From: Eremophila alpestris peregrina
Lineage: Eukaryota > Chordata > Aves > Passeriformes > Alaudidae
Reading direction: 5' to 3'
NCBI GenBank assembly: GCA_009792885.1
Contig: WMCF01000018.1
Location: 5,272,253-5,336,252, forward strand
Length of the DNA stretch: 64,000 bases
Made by a program: the position numbers and the translations under genes. The notes below the pieces were generated by a model, which worked only from the letters and a program-made list of their open reading frames with translations, made no database searches and was not told where the DNA came from. Of the stretch, positions 23,871 through 38,170 are shown one piece after another; within the stretch, counting starts at the first letter, position 1; every line of letters begins with the position of its first letter.

Positions 23871-26800
23871 GCTCTTTGTTGTCAGTAGCACATTAAGAAG
23901 GAAAAGTTACTCTGACAGTAGAGACCAATCAGATATAGGCTGTTTTTACTCCCCTAAAAAGTATAATTTAGTTTGAGTTCTCTTTTCCTGGCTTCCAAAG
24001 TATTCTATTATTTGCTTATTAAAAGAAAAAGGTTGGGGGGAGGGGTGGTGAGGGGTAGGGAGGAGGAAGGAGAACCTAAGGAGAATCTGTCCTAACTGCA
24101 ACCACACATGATTGCAAATCATTTAATTTTCAGTACATTAAGTTACCCAGAATAACTGCTAAGGCTCATTTGCACAAATGTACTTAAACTGCTTTAGCAC
24201 TTTAATACTAAAAAATTAGTTGTGAAAGTCCAGCCAAATCATTTGCACTGTAGTGGCTGAGTCTGATGCACACTCAGAATCCCATAAATCTGCCCTGAAG
24301 TGCACAGACTCAGCCTCAGGCATGTGAAATTTTTTTGTGTTTTTGTTGGTTTTTGGTTTTGTTTTTGAAAACTGATGTGCTAAGTGCCAGAGAAGAAATT
24401 TTTGTTTCATTATTTTATTTTTTGGTTTATGATATTCAGCTTTAGTCATAAAACCAAACTATTTTTTTTCTGTGCTGTGCATTCAAAAACATTCACTACA
24501 TGGTTAATGCTTATCTTTTATGAAATTTTCTTTGTATTCAGAAGATTTCCAGGCTAAGCATGCCAAATTTAAGCAGTGAGGCCTTCAAGTGGAGATTTCA
24601 GCGAGGTAAAATGAGAAGCTGAGTTCTATAGATGGAATGAACTCAGAAATAAAGACATAGGGAATATAAAGAAACAGAATAAATCATAAAAGAATTTCCA
24701 GAAAGTGATATGAAGAAAATGGAGATAAGATCCTCAAAATATGATCTTTGGAGAAGAAATGAATGAGCTGGACAAGAAGGGTTTAAGAGCAGAAATCTGG
24801 GAAAGCTATGGGAAGGCAGGATCATGTGACTTGCAGGTCCAAAGGCATCAACAAGGGAAAAGAAAACACAGCCAAAATAAAAAACCTTTTCCACTCCATG
24901 CTGTCCTTCAGCAAGTGCTGAAGATGTAGGATGTTTGCCTTAAAGTACTTGTGTGAGAAGTCCTTTGATATCTGTCAGACTTCCAGTTGTGTTAGTCACT
25001 TGAGCAGGTATTTCAAGGAGCAAGTCCTTAAGGTATAAATTTTTCATGGCAGCTTTTCAAACCAGGCTCTAAAGCCCAGTGCACATTTATGGTACCATTT
25101 AAATGAAAAACAATAATATATGATATAGTCTGAATATTATACTTAATGAGCTATATTTTCTTTTAAAATAAGGTTACAGACTATAACCAGAACATTATGC
25201 TGCCATAAATTTCATGAGACTTTTTTCTAAACACCTCAGTCTATAAAAGTCAATGACTCACAAAGTAGACATAATCTAAGGGAAACTTTGACCTTTTGCA
25301 TAATAAGAAGCCTTCCAGCCTGTCGTGCCAATGCTCTGATTCCTCTGAGTGTACTCTGGAAGCATCAGTAAAATAACAGTTACAGCAATTTCCATCTGGA
25401 ACTTGCATTTTAATAATTCTGTAATTATATTTAAGCAGTAATCTTCTTTGCACAATTCCTTTTTCTTTTTTTTTTTTTTGCATTGTTACTCAATGGCCCA
25501 CATGATTATTCACCCCTTAACCCACAGCAGTAATCCTCGAGGATTTAAGGAAGCAGGTTGCAAGCCATATGATGGAGATGCTGTTGTTTCTTATGGCAGT
25601 CAGAAGAAACAGGATGTCTTTACCTAGATGTGAAAAGTGTGACTATTTCACTGAGACACCTGGTTGTAGGTTATTTAAAGCTCACAATATTCAAAACTGC
25701 CTGGTTCTCCCTGCACATCAAACCCCTTCAGTTTTACACAGCTTCCATACACAGCATTTTGGTCAGGTGCACAGAGACTGGGCTCAGATAACATTTTTTA
25801 CTTTGAAAGAGAGATTAGATGTATTTGTGCCTGTGAATTATCCCTCAGCACTTCCCTCATGTCTAAGTTTTACTTGATATTTGCAAGAATACAATGCCTG
25901 TCCTTACTTCTCAAGTTGTTAATTTTTATTTCTCTACATTTCCCATACTGTAGAGCTTGTTCTGCTCTCAGGTGGAAACAATGTATGGGGACTTCACAGA
26001 AACAGCTCTGGGGGTTTGATGTCTGTGGATATGTTACGTGATGGAAAAAGCAACCCTTGATTTCACTGGGACTAATGGTGGTAGAGGATCTGTGCTGATC
26101 AGCCAAATGATTTTGCCCTTTACCTTTCCTAATCTCAATAGCCATAAACCAAGACTCCTTTGATATACAATAAACACTGGTAAAATCAACTTGCAGTTAG
26201 TAGCATGGCATTCCACAGCAGCTGAAAATTAATTTTTGTGACTATTTTTGTTGAGGTCCTTGGGTTTCTTCAAAGTGCTTTGTGAAACCAGACTGAATGC
26301 TCCTCTAAAAGGTCAGGCAAGCAGCTTCCTATGTCCTTCATGGTGGAGAGCATCCTGCTTTGATAAACAGTTTTCTTATCAGGCATCTGGAAAGAATATG
26401 ATCAAAAGGTTATTAAATAAATAAATTATGCAAAAATGTGGGTTGGGCCCTCCAAAAAACTTAGCTATCTGTGAAAATTCTGTGAGTTAGGTGGAGAAAA
26501 AAGGTAAAGGATGAGCAAAGAAGGAGAAAGAAAGGAATTTAAAATAGCTAAGTGGATTATTTTGAATAGTTACTTCTCTGGGAAAAAAAAAAAAAAAGAA
26601 AACAACCCAGAAAACAAAAACCACAGTATATCGTTTTGGCTACATTTCCTTGTTTTTCAGAAGAACCTATATTTGTACTAAACATTTCTTCCAATACTTG
26701 GTTACCTATTTCACTGTATTCACGGTTGTGTCCTTTCTTCAGCAAACAAATTTTTTAAAAAAGCAATAACATTGTTCTTTTCTGTAGAGAGGACACACAC

Positions 26801-29800
26801 ACAAAAAAATTGTGAATTTTTTTTTCTTCTGACTTATCTACTAAACTCATCATGGAAACTTAGCACAGTTCTACACAGAATCTTTTGGGTTCTAGCATGT
26901 CATCTCTTTTGTATTTGGGTGGAAGACAAGACATGAGCTAAAAAACTCCATGAGGAGAGAATGGAGATCTCAGGTAGTCTTTATAATTGTTATGTACTCA
27001 AATATCTGCATTTAGTTCGCTGTAGACAAGCTGTGAGCTCCAACTGGCAAACATCTGGTGAGGTTCATCAGCCTTCACAGTCTTGGCAGCACTTAAAGTG
27101 ACTTCAGATTGGATTCTGCACTGTCCTGTCTTGTGACTTGTGGTGGTTTGAGGTTGATAGAATAAAGTGGACAACTAAGAGCAGGGTTTATGACCTGTCC
27201 TGATTCTAAGATGCTGACCCTGAAAGCCTGGGAAAGCCTTGTCAGGTGTATTGTGGAATATCAGGAGACTCATCAGGCTGTGTAACACTGGTGGTGTGAC
27301 CTGCAACAGGACATACAGACTGCTCTCCTTTTGCCTGTCTAGGCAAGAAGTGCCTCAGCTGTACCTTTAACTTCATTTATCTGTATTCTGCTTGTTGCTC
27401 TCCTGTGTTCTTTATTCATATTTTCTGATTTATTTAGTATTTTATGTTTACTGACCCTCACTGTTTCATTGGGAGCCTTTTTCTTAGCATTTGATTTCAG
27501 TCAAAAGCTTGATTCTTATCCCCAGTCCAAAATTCAAGGTAGTATTTTACTCCTTGGATGCATACAATCAAACACAAATGCCTGATTTCATGCATATTTC
27601 TAGTCCCCTTAAATTCACTACTACTCTGACTTGAATTTCAGTGAAACTGATGTGCAAAGTACCTGCTTAAAGTTAAGCATGCAACTGATTGCAAAAAGAG
27701 GAAATTTATCAGTATGATAAATATGATTCAGTTATGTAAGAATTAGTGTAATGTCTGCTCTTTTTATTTAATAATGTTCTCAAATAAATAATTTCTTTAT
27801 CTTATCATTAACAGACTAACAACAGAAAGATTTTATCTTTCCCCATATGCTCCTCAGTTCTGCTTTTTCCAGTTTATTCTTGAACTTTTTTTTGACCTCT
27901 AAATGATGATGTACACAGGTTAGTAACATTTGGCTTCTAAAGTTCTAACCTTCAGGTTTTGTACAGAACATCAAATAGGAAGGTGAAGAATGAATCCAAA
28001 ATGTTTAATTCTGCTTTCTGTGCAGAGGATTCAGGAAATTGGCAAAAAATAATTGCAGGGGGTTTTATTTTATGCTTCAAGTGAATAAGCCTGACTTTGT
28101 GATGTTTGTACTCTTCTTTTCCTGTATAAAGACTGAGTGACTGAAAATACTGGATGGATTGATGGGGATTTATTTGCAGTAGTATGAGTCTAGTGTGTTT
28201 TTTGAATGTGAATGTGATCTCATTGGCAGGGTTTGCACACAGATGTGTGGCATTAACACAGTGGATAATTGGATATTGCAAATGAATTATCCAAATGTGG
28301 TGACTAACAGGATAATGTCCCTAGCTGATGTATTCAACACTCCTTTAACATTAAGATGAAAAAAAAAGTTATAAGAATAAATGTGCCTCTTTACATTTGA
28401 TTTTTTAGTCAATAATGGACTAAACTTTCATGATGCAGTTAACTATATTTATGTGTGCACATATATTCTTATGTGTGGAATATATCCTCATGGCAATGTA
28501 CATATGTGTATAGAGAGAAATGTTTATAGTATCTATATGCTGTTTTAGTAGATATATGATATATATTAAAATAAAAGATTATACCAGAGGGCCTTGGCAC
28601 ATTTAAAAAAAGGCTGATTTTATGACACAATGACAGAGAAACTTCTGTTACATCTTTAAGATGTATGAGGACAATGTTTATAAAAATAAAAAAGCTAAAA
28701 AAGAGATAGATACAGCTATTAGGGACATTATATAGATATAGATCAATCAGGAAAAATGCACTGATCTTACCAGTAAAAAATCTAAACATGGTCTTTTTCT
28801 TCCACTTTTTAAATACTTAATAACCTTATTTTTGTTCAATCATATTATGTAGTGGTCTGCCTCCATCAATACTGTCCTTTGTTTCATACAAAAATTTTCA
28901 ATTTTTACATCAAAATACTGATGTCTACTGTATTTGGTATTTTTCCAATCTTTATTTTCTTCCCAGGTAAAATTAAATGAAAATAGCACTGTGATTTATC
29001 CTTTTAGGTTCTACTGAAAACTAAATCACTTTCCTCTCTGAATCTTTATTGGTAGAGTATTATTCATTTTATTTCTTAAATGAGCCAAGGTTTCCAAAAT
29101 CATGATTACCATCTGCAAAAATGGTTAAAGCATAGCATAGCATTATTCATATAGTGTGACCTGCATCCTGTCTCTTATTTGTCTAATGTGCCTGCAATGA
29201 TTATTTCTTGTTATTATTCTGAGGGATGATTTAGGTGTCAGATATCCTACAGTACTTGTAATATTTTCTTTGAAATTTAGCTCTGGAACCAATTTGCTGT
29301 TTATCACTGTAGGTAAAAAAATTGCTTGGTCTTCATTGTCCAGATGTAAAATTACTTTTCTTGTCACTATTATTGTCAACTGAATTAATTTGTTTCCTAA
29401 AGGATATGATTGTGTTGCTGGTACCTTAAAATGTAGACATTCTGGGTAAAACTTAAAACACATTTTCCTATAATTTTTTTTAAAATAGCTACACAAAACA
29501 TTCAGTGATTTCATTTCAAGCATCAGAGTTTAGTTTATGTAAACCAGGAAATAAATTATATATTACCTTGGTCTTCTGTTTTTTATGCTTTTAATGTAAT
29601 TTTGAGGGGCTATTTAGTATGGAATTCTAGATCATAACAGTGTCATCTGTGATATCAAATTAAATTCTCCTTCACTTATTAATGGATTAAAAAAGTATTT
29701 TACAAAAATGCTTTTCAAGTTTGCTTTCTAGGCTATGCTTCAAATATAAATTCAGAAAAATAGATAACTTGCATTTCTATCATCTTGAAAATTATGCACA

Positions 29801-30028
29801 ATACTGGGCATAAAGGTCACAACATTTTTAACTATTTGAATTCATAAGATGTTCAAAGCAGACTAAATCCATCAAAGGACTCGCTTCTGGCTGACTTATG
29901 TACACCAGATGGATGTACATGCTGTTACATTAATTTTAATGGGTTTGCTTTAAAAGGTGTGTGTTTAGGTGTGCCAAAGACCTGACATTTGTATGCAATG
30001 GAGAAAGAATAATGTTTTACTTCTGGGG
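23871..30028. other. Long AT-rich unique noncoding stretch
   Basis: Six kilobases with no gene, RNA gene or repeat family recognised. It contains a G-rich tract at 24035-24060, a T/G-rich tract at 24330-24367, an A-run at 26583-26597, and TA/TG-rich DNA at about 28440-28570. Confidence 0.5.
24035..24060 (+). other. G-quadruplex-type motif
   Basis: G-runs at 24035-24040, 24042-24045, 24052-24055 and 24058-24060 with loops of 1, 6 and 2 bases satisfy the G3+N1-7 rule. A purine-rich tract follows to about 24078. Confidence 0.75.
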
Positions 30029-30597
30029 TGTTGTGATTAAACCCCAGGGATGAACCCAGCCCCACAGAGCTGCTCCTTCACTCCCACAGCAGCAGGACTG
30101 GGGAGAGAGAATCAGGAGGGTAAAGGCTGGAAAACTCTTGGGCTGAGATAAGGACAGTTTAAAAGGAAAGCAAAAGCCACACAGTGGCAAAGCAAAAAAA
30201 GGAATTGACTCAGTTCTTCCCAAGGACAGGCAGGTGTTCAGCCATTCCCAGGAGAGCAGGGCCCCATCACACATAATGGTGACTGGGGAAGAAAAAACCC
30301 CATCACTCCAAACCTCCCCCTGTTCTCCTTCTTCCCCCCACTTCATATACTGAGCATGATGTCCCATGGTCTGGAATCTCCCTTTGCTCAGTTGGGGTCA
30401 CCTGTCCTGGCTGTGTTTCCCCCCAGGCACCCCCAGCCCTATGAAAAGCAGAGAAGGCCTTGGCTCAGTGTGAGCTCTGCTCAGCAACAACAAAAACACC
30501 TCTGTGTTATCAACCCAGTGTTCAGCACAAATCCAAAACATAGCCCCATTCCAGTTACTGTAAGAAGATTAATTCTACCCCAGCCAAAACTTATCCT
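30029..30597 (-). mobile_element. Solo LTR A of an avian endogenous retrovirus
   Basis: About 570 bp match a common avian LTR that I recognise by pattern. The plus strand opens TGTTGTGATTAAACCCC at 30029. It closes with 'cagcacaaatccaaaac', 'atagccccat' and '..accccagccaaaac' (ending about 30590), after which the terminus is degenerate. In the minus-strand direction there is a TATA-like box near 30346-30353 and an ATTAAA-like polyadenylation region near 30160, giving a U3-R-U5 order. There is no gag, pol or env beside it, so it is a solo LTR left by recombination. I did not find a clear target duplication, and the right boundary is approximate. I leave the family name open. Confidence 0.8.
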
Positions 30598-32889
30598 CTT
30601 AACCCCCACAAGTGGGGGAGGAAGGGAGGGGGGAGATGGGAAAAGGGGGAAAGAGGTAAGAGAAGACAAAAAGAGTAATGAAAAGGTGCCAGACACAAGA
30701 AGGGGGTTTTTAAGGCATGTGGGGCTGTAAAAAATCATGAGTTATTATAGGAACCATCTTCTATAAGAAGCAGGATCTTCCAATACAACTTTCCTTAGAG
30801 ATTTTGAAGACTAAGTTAGTTAATAACTGACTTAAGGCAACGGCTGCAGCCCTTCAAGTTAATGAAGGACACTTCTGACAGTACATGTACAGGGTGCATG
30901 GTTTAAAATGGAAATTTAAGACATGACATAAAAAAACGGTTTTGCATATTCCAGGGTGGACAAGGTTATTATTATGTACGTATATTAGTTAGTTAGTAAT
31001 TACTAATGCTGATTCCATAAATAACCAAATTTTGTACTTCACTTTGACATGAAAGTCAAATGACTTTCTTTCCCAAACTAAAATGAAAACTACAGCTAGA
31101 ACTCTAACCACAAAAAATATGGAACACAGGCCATTACTGCTTCCTATTTATGACAGAGTTACAGCTAGAGCACACTGGACATTTAAAACAATGCCTGGAT
31201 ACCTTTGTCCTGCCTGAGATTTATGACAACAAGCTTTGAGTGTGTGTGAGTTACAAAGCAGCAGTTTCTGTGGGCATCCTGCTTCTCCTGTACCAACTCT
31301 TCCCATACTCTCTGTACCATAAAACCTTTGACTTTGCATTTTATTTTATGAAGAAGAGTCTCTTTTTGAGGAAAAGCACAACTACCAGAATCATTGCCAT
31401 AATATAATACTTGTGCAAATATGCTGAGTTTTGAAATGGGTGGCATAATCTGATGTATAGACATGCAAGACAGGATCTGATTTACACTCATTTCTGATTT
31501 GGTTATAGACTTTAGTTTTGAATATTTTTTTTACTTTTGCCCCTCTCTCCTTGAGTCTACCCTTTACACACTATCTGAAGCTCTTAGATGAAGCCATAAT
31601 TGTAAAATGATAAGAAGTGCCTTATAAAACTTAATGGGAAATGAAAACATGTTTTAATCTTGGAGTGGAAAGGGGAATAAGAATTTCAGGAAGCAAAACC
31701 TGATCAGAATGAAGGAATTTCATCTTCAGTTATACCTGAGCCTTTCATCACAACCTGCAAGTTAAAAACAGCCTTAAATACTAACTTAGCTGCAACTTGA
31801 TAACATGCTATGAGAGATTTGCAGTCTCAGAAACATGTAAGAGACTGATGAATTTTCTCATATAATAGAGAAGCTGGCCAATCCTTCAAAATGTGCTTAA
31901 ATGGGAAGGGGAAGCAGTGTTGCATGCTGAAAATGTCAGCAGAAATGAGAACCATTAGCAGAACGCCATGACACATGTTTGGGGGGAGAGATGGCAACTG
32001 CAGCCACCCTGCCAAGGACGATGGTTTAAAGAGAGTTCTGAGTTCAGGAAAGGCACGTAGGTGCAAAGTGTGTCTTTGTGGAGATGAACAGGAAAGAGCA
32101 CTACAGCAATTTATATTATGTATCTGAGGATCCTGCAAACACCAGCAGGATCATCAAAGAATGTATTTCTCAAACTGTGAAGAAGCTGAGTCCTTTTCTG
32201 AGACACACATCTTCTCCATCCAAACTTTTTGGGAGCAATCCAGGTTTTCACATAGGAAATGACAACCAGTTACCAAGATTCCCCTGCTTATCCCCCCAAA
32301 AATGAGCTGTTGTTAGCCATTAGAAGTAGTCTGCAGTTCCCTGGCAAATAAACAAATGTAAAACCACAACCTTTAATGCCATTTGATTTTGAGGAACTGA
32401 GCAGCCACTCTCTAAAGCTTTGCAGTTCTTTGAACTGAATGGTGTTCTTGAAGACAGCAGTTAGGAAACACTGATGTTTGTTAGTAATGTTTATTAGCCT
32501 GTAAACTACAGAAGTTCATCGTGTGTCTAATCAATGAAAATATTTAAGAAAAAATACAAAAGAACTGATTTTCAGCTCTATACCTCTCACTAAAGGAAGT
32601 CGGTAGATAAGAATAACTGGACCTGGTCCTTAATTTTTTTTCTAGTTCATCAGTGCATTTAAGTCTGTCTAAAATAATCTTAGAAGGATGAGGCAGATTT
32701 GCTCTTTATGGCATGAGAAAATCCAGGAAATTTTTAAACAAAAATTTCCTGTAAAGACTATTCATTTTAATCATCATAAAGAAGGGAGGAGATATTATAT
32801 GCATCTTACCATGGTTCAATCAATTTTTTGTCTGATGCTAGTGAAGGCAGGATTCTAAGTCTGATTGGCAGAAGAAACCCTAGGGCTAG
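30598..32889. other. Unique noncoding DNA with a G-rich start
   Basis: Begins with a C5/G5 palindrome and G-rich tract (30603-30649), then AT-rich unique sequence. No gene recognised. Confidence 0.5.
30603..30649 (+). other. Palindrome and G-quadruplex-type tract beside LTR A
   Basis: CCCCCAC (30603-30609) pairs with GTGGGGG (30612-30618) over a 2-base loop. The G-runs continue at 30624-30626, 30628-30633, 30638-30640 and 30645-30649 with loops of 7 bases or fewer. The hairpin and the quadruplex would compete for the same G5 run. Confidence 0.7.
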
Positions 32890-33210
32890 CCACTAAAGAT
32901 GGCCATTATCATTTATTAAACAGGTGTTGAAATGAATTGGTCTTTTATTGTAATGCAGATTTACAGTGCATTAGGCAATCCATTTTTCAATTTAGTGTAC
33001 TGCCTCTGATAAATTAACAGATGTCGATTGATTTTTTTTCCTTCAGTCCCCCTGTTTACACCTGACAGCCAATGCTTTATAGCTGAGCAGTTATTTGAAG
33101 TTATAAACATTATAATTAGCAATTTTTTAATTAGGCTGACAATTAACAAGAGATTTGCAAAGCTGCTAATTTGACATGTCATACTCTCCACAGTGTTTAT
33201 GTTAACCACT
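32890..33210. promoter_or_regulatory. Candidate conserved noncoding element (homeodomain-rich)
   Basis: Dense ATTA/TAAT cores (for example ATAATTAGC at 33112-33120, TTTAATTAGG at 33126-33135, CAATTAAC at 33140-33147) lie within about 300 bp that has no repeat similarity. This resembles the AT-rich homeodomain clusters of vertebrate developmental enhancers. No cross-species comparison was possible. Confidence 0.38.
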
Positions 33211-36039
33211 ACTTGAGTGAATTCAATTGAACAGAACTACAGTGTCTGAAAAATCAATCTCAGAAGAACTCTTTTCCCCACTTGGGTAACATTATGGCAC
33301 TTCAGGCAGAGAAGTGGGACTTCAGTGAAATTTTACAATGTGACAGTTCCAATACTTGAAGTTTAAACAACGTGTCCATGTTAGCTCAGAGATGCAATTA
33401 AATGTGATGTGCCAAACACAGGCATGGTCTGAGCTCTTTTGCTATTATTAGGCTTTAAGGATTTTATGTTTTAAGGACTAGGACCAAAAGGAAACCAACA
33501 GTCATACAACTACAATCAACATTGTCTCAGCCCAGAACATAATCTTAGCTCTTTGAGTTGAACAAAGCAAAAAGAAAATATGTCATTCTAGTGTCTTGGT
33601 GGTCACAGATGAAATCTGTGTAGCTTTTCCAGTAGCATATCCCATTTTCCATTCTGCATATCCCATACAAACTGGGGTGGTATGTGAATAGAAGCATTAT
33701 AGAGATCCTGCTGAAGCAGGTGGGAGTTTCCTGGCTCTTTCCAGTAATCTGACCTTCCTCACAGGTTGTACACATGGCCTTCATTCTGATTGAATTTCCT
33801 GTTGTGAGCATTACCCATGGAATGTTACTGCTGCTCCTGGCACAGTGAAGGCTGGGCGGGTGCAAGGCAGTGATGGGGTTGGAGTGCTCAGCAAGAGAGA
33901 AAGGGCCTTGGGGATGAAGTTAAGAGCTTCTTGGGTAAGAAGTTTATCTACACCAGGGTGAAGATAAATTGGTGGAGCAGCTTGAGAAAACACATTTCTG
34001 CTTGGTTTGGGTTGAAAGGATGTGTTCTTAGGTAATTTCTGTGAAGTATTTAATCACATGCACTTTGTTAAAGAAACAAGGCTAGCTTTTAAATGCAGGT
34101 GGACCTGATTCTGACTGAGAAAGCTCTCTGCCTCAAAGAACATGAGTTTTTCCTTCTCCAACATAGGCATTTTCTTGGTTTTATTCCACAAGGGCTTTTT
34201 TTGCATCAAGTCATGTACTTTCATTGGATTCTTGCTTCCTTTGTATTCTGTTTCTGAATTGTCTCATTCTTTCCACTGATGGCTCATCTGGTGGAAGAAC
34301 CAGGAGCCCTTTATAACACAATAACCATAAAAAGAAAGAAATAAAAAAGTGCAAGTTTTTGCATACCTTTTAAAAATCTCCCTTCTTTAATCCTCTGCAA
34401 CCACACCCCTTTCCATGTGAGCCTTTCTTCTCTGAGGTCCTCACTTTTAATGGAGGCAGGACACATCCCTAACTTGGTGAAGTACCAGGAGGAACCACAA
34501 TGTGCAGAAAGCACCCCTCTCCAAAATAGTCACACCCTACAGACTTCCCCCAGGAGCTTAAAAGACAATCTATACACAAAGTTATTGAAATCTTTCATTC
34601 TAGTGATACCTCTACTTCCACATATCTGTGATTTTACTCACTTTCTGAACTAATCTGCTTTCCTAAAAGGTGGAAGAGAATGAATGAGGTGAGGAACTTG
34701 CTCAGAATTCATTCCATTGAAATAGCAATGTAAAGAAAATGGTCTGTTTAAGAGATGGTCTCAAGAAAAATCTCAAGAGTTGATGGTGACATGGTATTGC
34801 ATTAATTGCATTTGAATAGTGAAGAATTTTACCTAGGAGTTTTGCATGAAGTCAGCAAAGAACAGATCCTTGTCTGGTACAGGTTGTCACAAGATCTGCC
34901 TTTGGAATATCCTGTTTTCTCACAGAGTTGATGACTGAATCTTTCATTTCCTTTCAATGATTAATAGACACAGTTAGGATTTCACAGCCCAATATGTTTT
35001 TAAACTTATAAGTGTAAATTCTGTTTCTTTCTGGAGCAGTTAGACAGTGTCTTAACCAAATGAGTTATAATTAAACACATGAAGCTGTGGTGCTAGCATC
35101 TTACTATTTTTGAGATCAAACAGTCCTAATTAGTTACATGAATAATCCCATGCTTGAGATGAGGTATATTGAAGAGTGTGTCTAATACTTGTTTGATGTA
35201 AAATCCTGGTTGCTCATTTCAAACAGTCAAGGAGTGCTATTAATGGGTGAAGTATCCAATTTGTTTCCTGTGGTACCAACACCCACCCCCGAAGCAGCAA
35301 TTCTCCTCTGAGAATGAGTCAAAAAAAGTATTTAATCACGACTAGCGTTCACTGCAGAACTCATCATTCTTATGCTGATTGGGCAGGAACAAGAGAACGT
35401 TCTGGATTGTGAAGATGTCCTTGGGAAACTAAGAATCAAGGAGAATCCAATAACTGAATAGGCAGGGCCTTTCACATGGAAATTTTTGAAATTGAAGAAG
35501 AGAGGAGAAGAGGTAGCTTAAAACCTCAAGTAAAGATTTCTAGGTAAGTTACATCATGTCACAAGTGAGTCAAGAAGGAAAGAAGTAATTTCATGAAAAA
35601 GTAGAGAGGGGGGAAGGATAAAGGCAAAAGGTACTTATTAAGGTGGGAGAAATAAGTCCCAGGAAGTAATTCCAAAAAAAAAAGAGAAGAGGTTGTCCTT
35701 CTGTGCCAACATGGGATGTGAGATAACCATTTGAGTAGATTTGGAGGCAGTGTAGGGTGCTGCAGGGGTGGTACTGTGGCATGGACTGGCTCCAGCCCAT
35801 CAGGGCAGCAAACCCTACACTCAGAGTGAAGCTGCACATGCTTAGGGATGACATCTTTGCTGTCAAATTCAGTAAAATGATGCTTTGGGAGAGCTGTGGG
35901 AAGGGGTTTAACTCCTCAAAGCAAACTGGCTGAGGCCATTATAACCTTTTAAAACCCTTGCCTAGTGTCAAGAAGGTCCCATCCCAACAGGAAAAAGTAG
36001 ACAAAGGGGGCACTCTGTTAATGAATATGCCAGAAACAG
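33211..36039. other. Unique noncoding DNA
   Basis: No gene, repeat family or RNA gene recognised. Overlapping minus-strand frames at 35559-35866 have no protein character. Confidence 0.5.
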
Positions 36040-36250
36040 ACGTGATAAAAACTGTAATTGAGAAGACTATTTATTTTGAGCTGTTTGTTTAAGCACAGGA
36101 GGATTCCTAATGGAGCCATCAGACCTCACTCATTGGCTAATAGTTTAATTAGGCCCATCTGGTGGAGGCTGTGGAGAGAACTGTCCCAGCTCTCATATTG
36201 GCAGAGAGGTAATTTGTCATCCCGTGGCCCAGTGACTGGCACCGAACATC
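36040..36250. promoter_or_regulatory. Candidate conserved noncoding element
   Basis: An inverted CCAAT core (ATTGGC at 36132-36137), a TAATTA core (36146-36151) and a CATCTG E-box (36156-36161) lie within 30 bp. Several CpGs (near 36041, 36221 and 36243) occur in otherwise CpG-poor DNA. Motif evidence only. Confidence 0.35.
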
Positions 36251-38065
36251 TCTAAAGCCAAACAGAAGCTCAGCAATCTGTCTCACATGAGAATAGCTGA
36301 GAGCTATTGGAGGCATTTGTGTGGTTCACCTTGGCACACAGAGGAGAAAGGAGACTATTGCACAGTATCCTTCAGATAACCTCGGCAGAGAAATTCAGGC
36401 AGAGCCCCTGAAAGCCAAGTCAATCTTTCCATTGCTGGCCAACCCAAGTACAGGGAACAGATTTTTCCTCTCTTTTTCTCAGCATCCCCTCTTCTGTGTC
36501 ATCCTAATAAAACAATAGGGTAAGAATGTTTGCTGTTAGTTTCTGTCTTGGAGCATATATACTTCAGATACAAATTTCACTCCTACTGTGTTGAGAAAGA
36601 AAATTTCCCTTTTGGATAGGAGGAACTTGCTATTTTTAAGAAATCCTAGTCCTACAAAATGCTAGTGATGGAGCTGCAAATAAAGAAAAGCACAGCAGAG
36701 ACTTCAACTGTAACCAGTCTGTAAGGTAAGTTGATAAAACTATGGGTTAATTCAGCTAGAGAGGGAAAAGAATTCAGAATGCTAACAGTAACTGCCTTAA
36801 AAGCTGAAATCAATATTTTCCTCTCAGTTGGGTGTTACTGTTGGCATTAGTGTTATAGGATGTTAAAACCACCACTTTAAGAGTAGTATTTGAGAAAGCA
36901 ATGGGACAACAACAGTTGTATCTCACTGTGCCTATCCACTAGTATTTAAAAGGTACTTATTCTTAATCTAGTACCACCCACTGCCTATTCCAGAACCCCA
37001 AAAGCACTTAATATGTCAAATATTTTACCATCTGTTTTTTACAGGCTCATAGCAGGTGCTCTCCTGCTGACCTGTGATCCCTCTGCAAGCTCTGGGTATC
37101 TGTGGCTGACACTGCCACCAGACTGGTAGGAGTGGGAAAGACTGAGGTTCCCCTCCCCCAGAAACTTTAGTTTAAAGCTCTGCTCACCACTTGGGCATGC
37201 CCACAACGTGAGATGCATTTCCCATCAGCCCTGCTTAGACCAGGTTTCTCAAAGCAAGTCCCACAGTCTCAGGAGCCACTCCCTGGCTGTGGCACCAGTC
37301 CTGTAACCATTTACTGAATCATCAGGTTTGACTGGCCCTTTGAAACCCTTTTCCTTTGACTAGGGGGATTTATGAAAAATTACCTGGTCTCCAGAATTCC
37401 TTACTATTGCTCCATGGGCTCTGTTGTCCTTCTTGATACTCACCAAACTGCTGCTGGCTGTATCAGCCCACATGAAACATCTGCAGGGGATGGTGTGAGG
37501 CTTGGTGGTCTCAGGGTGGCATTCCTGCTACAAACCCCAGGTAAGGAATGTACCTCTCTAGAGAGTCTGTCAGGGCAGCAGATGGGTGCCTCTAATCACC
37601 AACTTAGTTGTGCTAATTGTTCATTACTCAGCTCCAGCCTCTCTCCTGATGTGACAGGTCTTGACAGTCACAGAGTCAATAACACTTGAAGAGTCTAAGT
37701 AGCCTCAGAGGAGGCATCATAGCTTAAAAAAAATCTTAAAAAAATACGTCAGTAAATCATTAAGCTGTGTGTATGTCAGGTATCTGTCTATACCTAAGGA
37801 AGCAAAAAAAACTGAGACAATACAGAGATTGAAAGGAACTACTATTTAAGAACTGAAAGTAGCTGAAGTGATTGTTCTAAGTAATCTCATGGGCTGTCAG
37901 TCCATTGTGATCTCTTAATATTAAAAGAAATAGTATCTTTAAATTACTTTTCTGTGTCTGGTGGTATACACCATCATTTTCTCAGTGTAAGTTTTTTTTT
38001 ATGGTATGACTTCTACACGGGCTAAGCTTTGAAGAGGCAAAGTGCTGTGTTTGAATACCATAAAC
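36251..38065. other. Unique noncoding DNA
   Basis: No gene or repeat family recognised. Confidence 0.5.
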
Positions 38066-38170
38066 TGAGCTTGAGCATCCTGATCTAGTGAAAAGTGTCC
38101 CTGCCCAAGATAAGAGATTGGACTAGATGTTCTTTTGAATGTCCCTTCCAACCCAAACCATTCTATGACT
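38066..38170 (+). mobile_element. CR1 LINE 3'-terminal fragment
   Basis: About 100 bp of the CR1 3' end: 'gagcatcctgatctagtg', 'gtgtccctgccca', 'ttggactagatgttct', then the terminal 'cccttccaacccaaacc' and 'attctatga' block ending near 38168. The 5' side is truncated or too diverged to follow. Confidence 0.93.

Noticed and set aside
28440..28570. Possible hairpin RNA in TA/TG-rich DNA
   Set aside because: Pairing is irregular and explained by low complexity; no clean miRNA-like stem.
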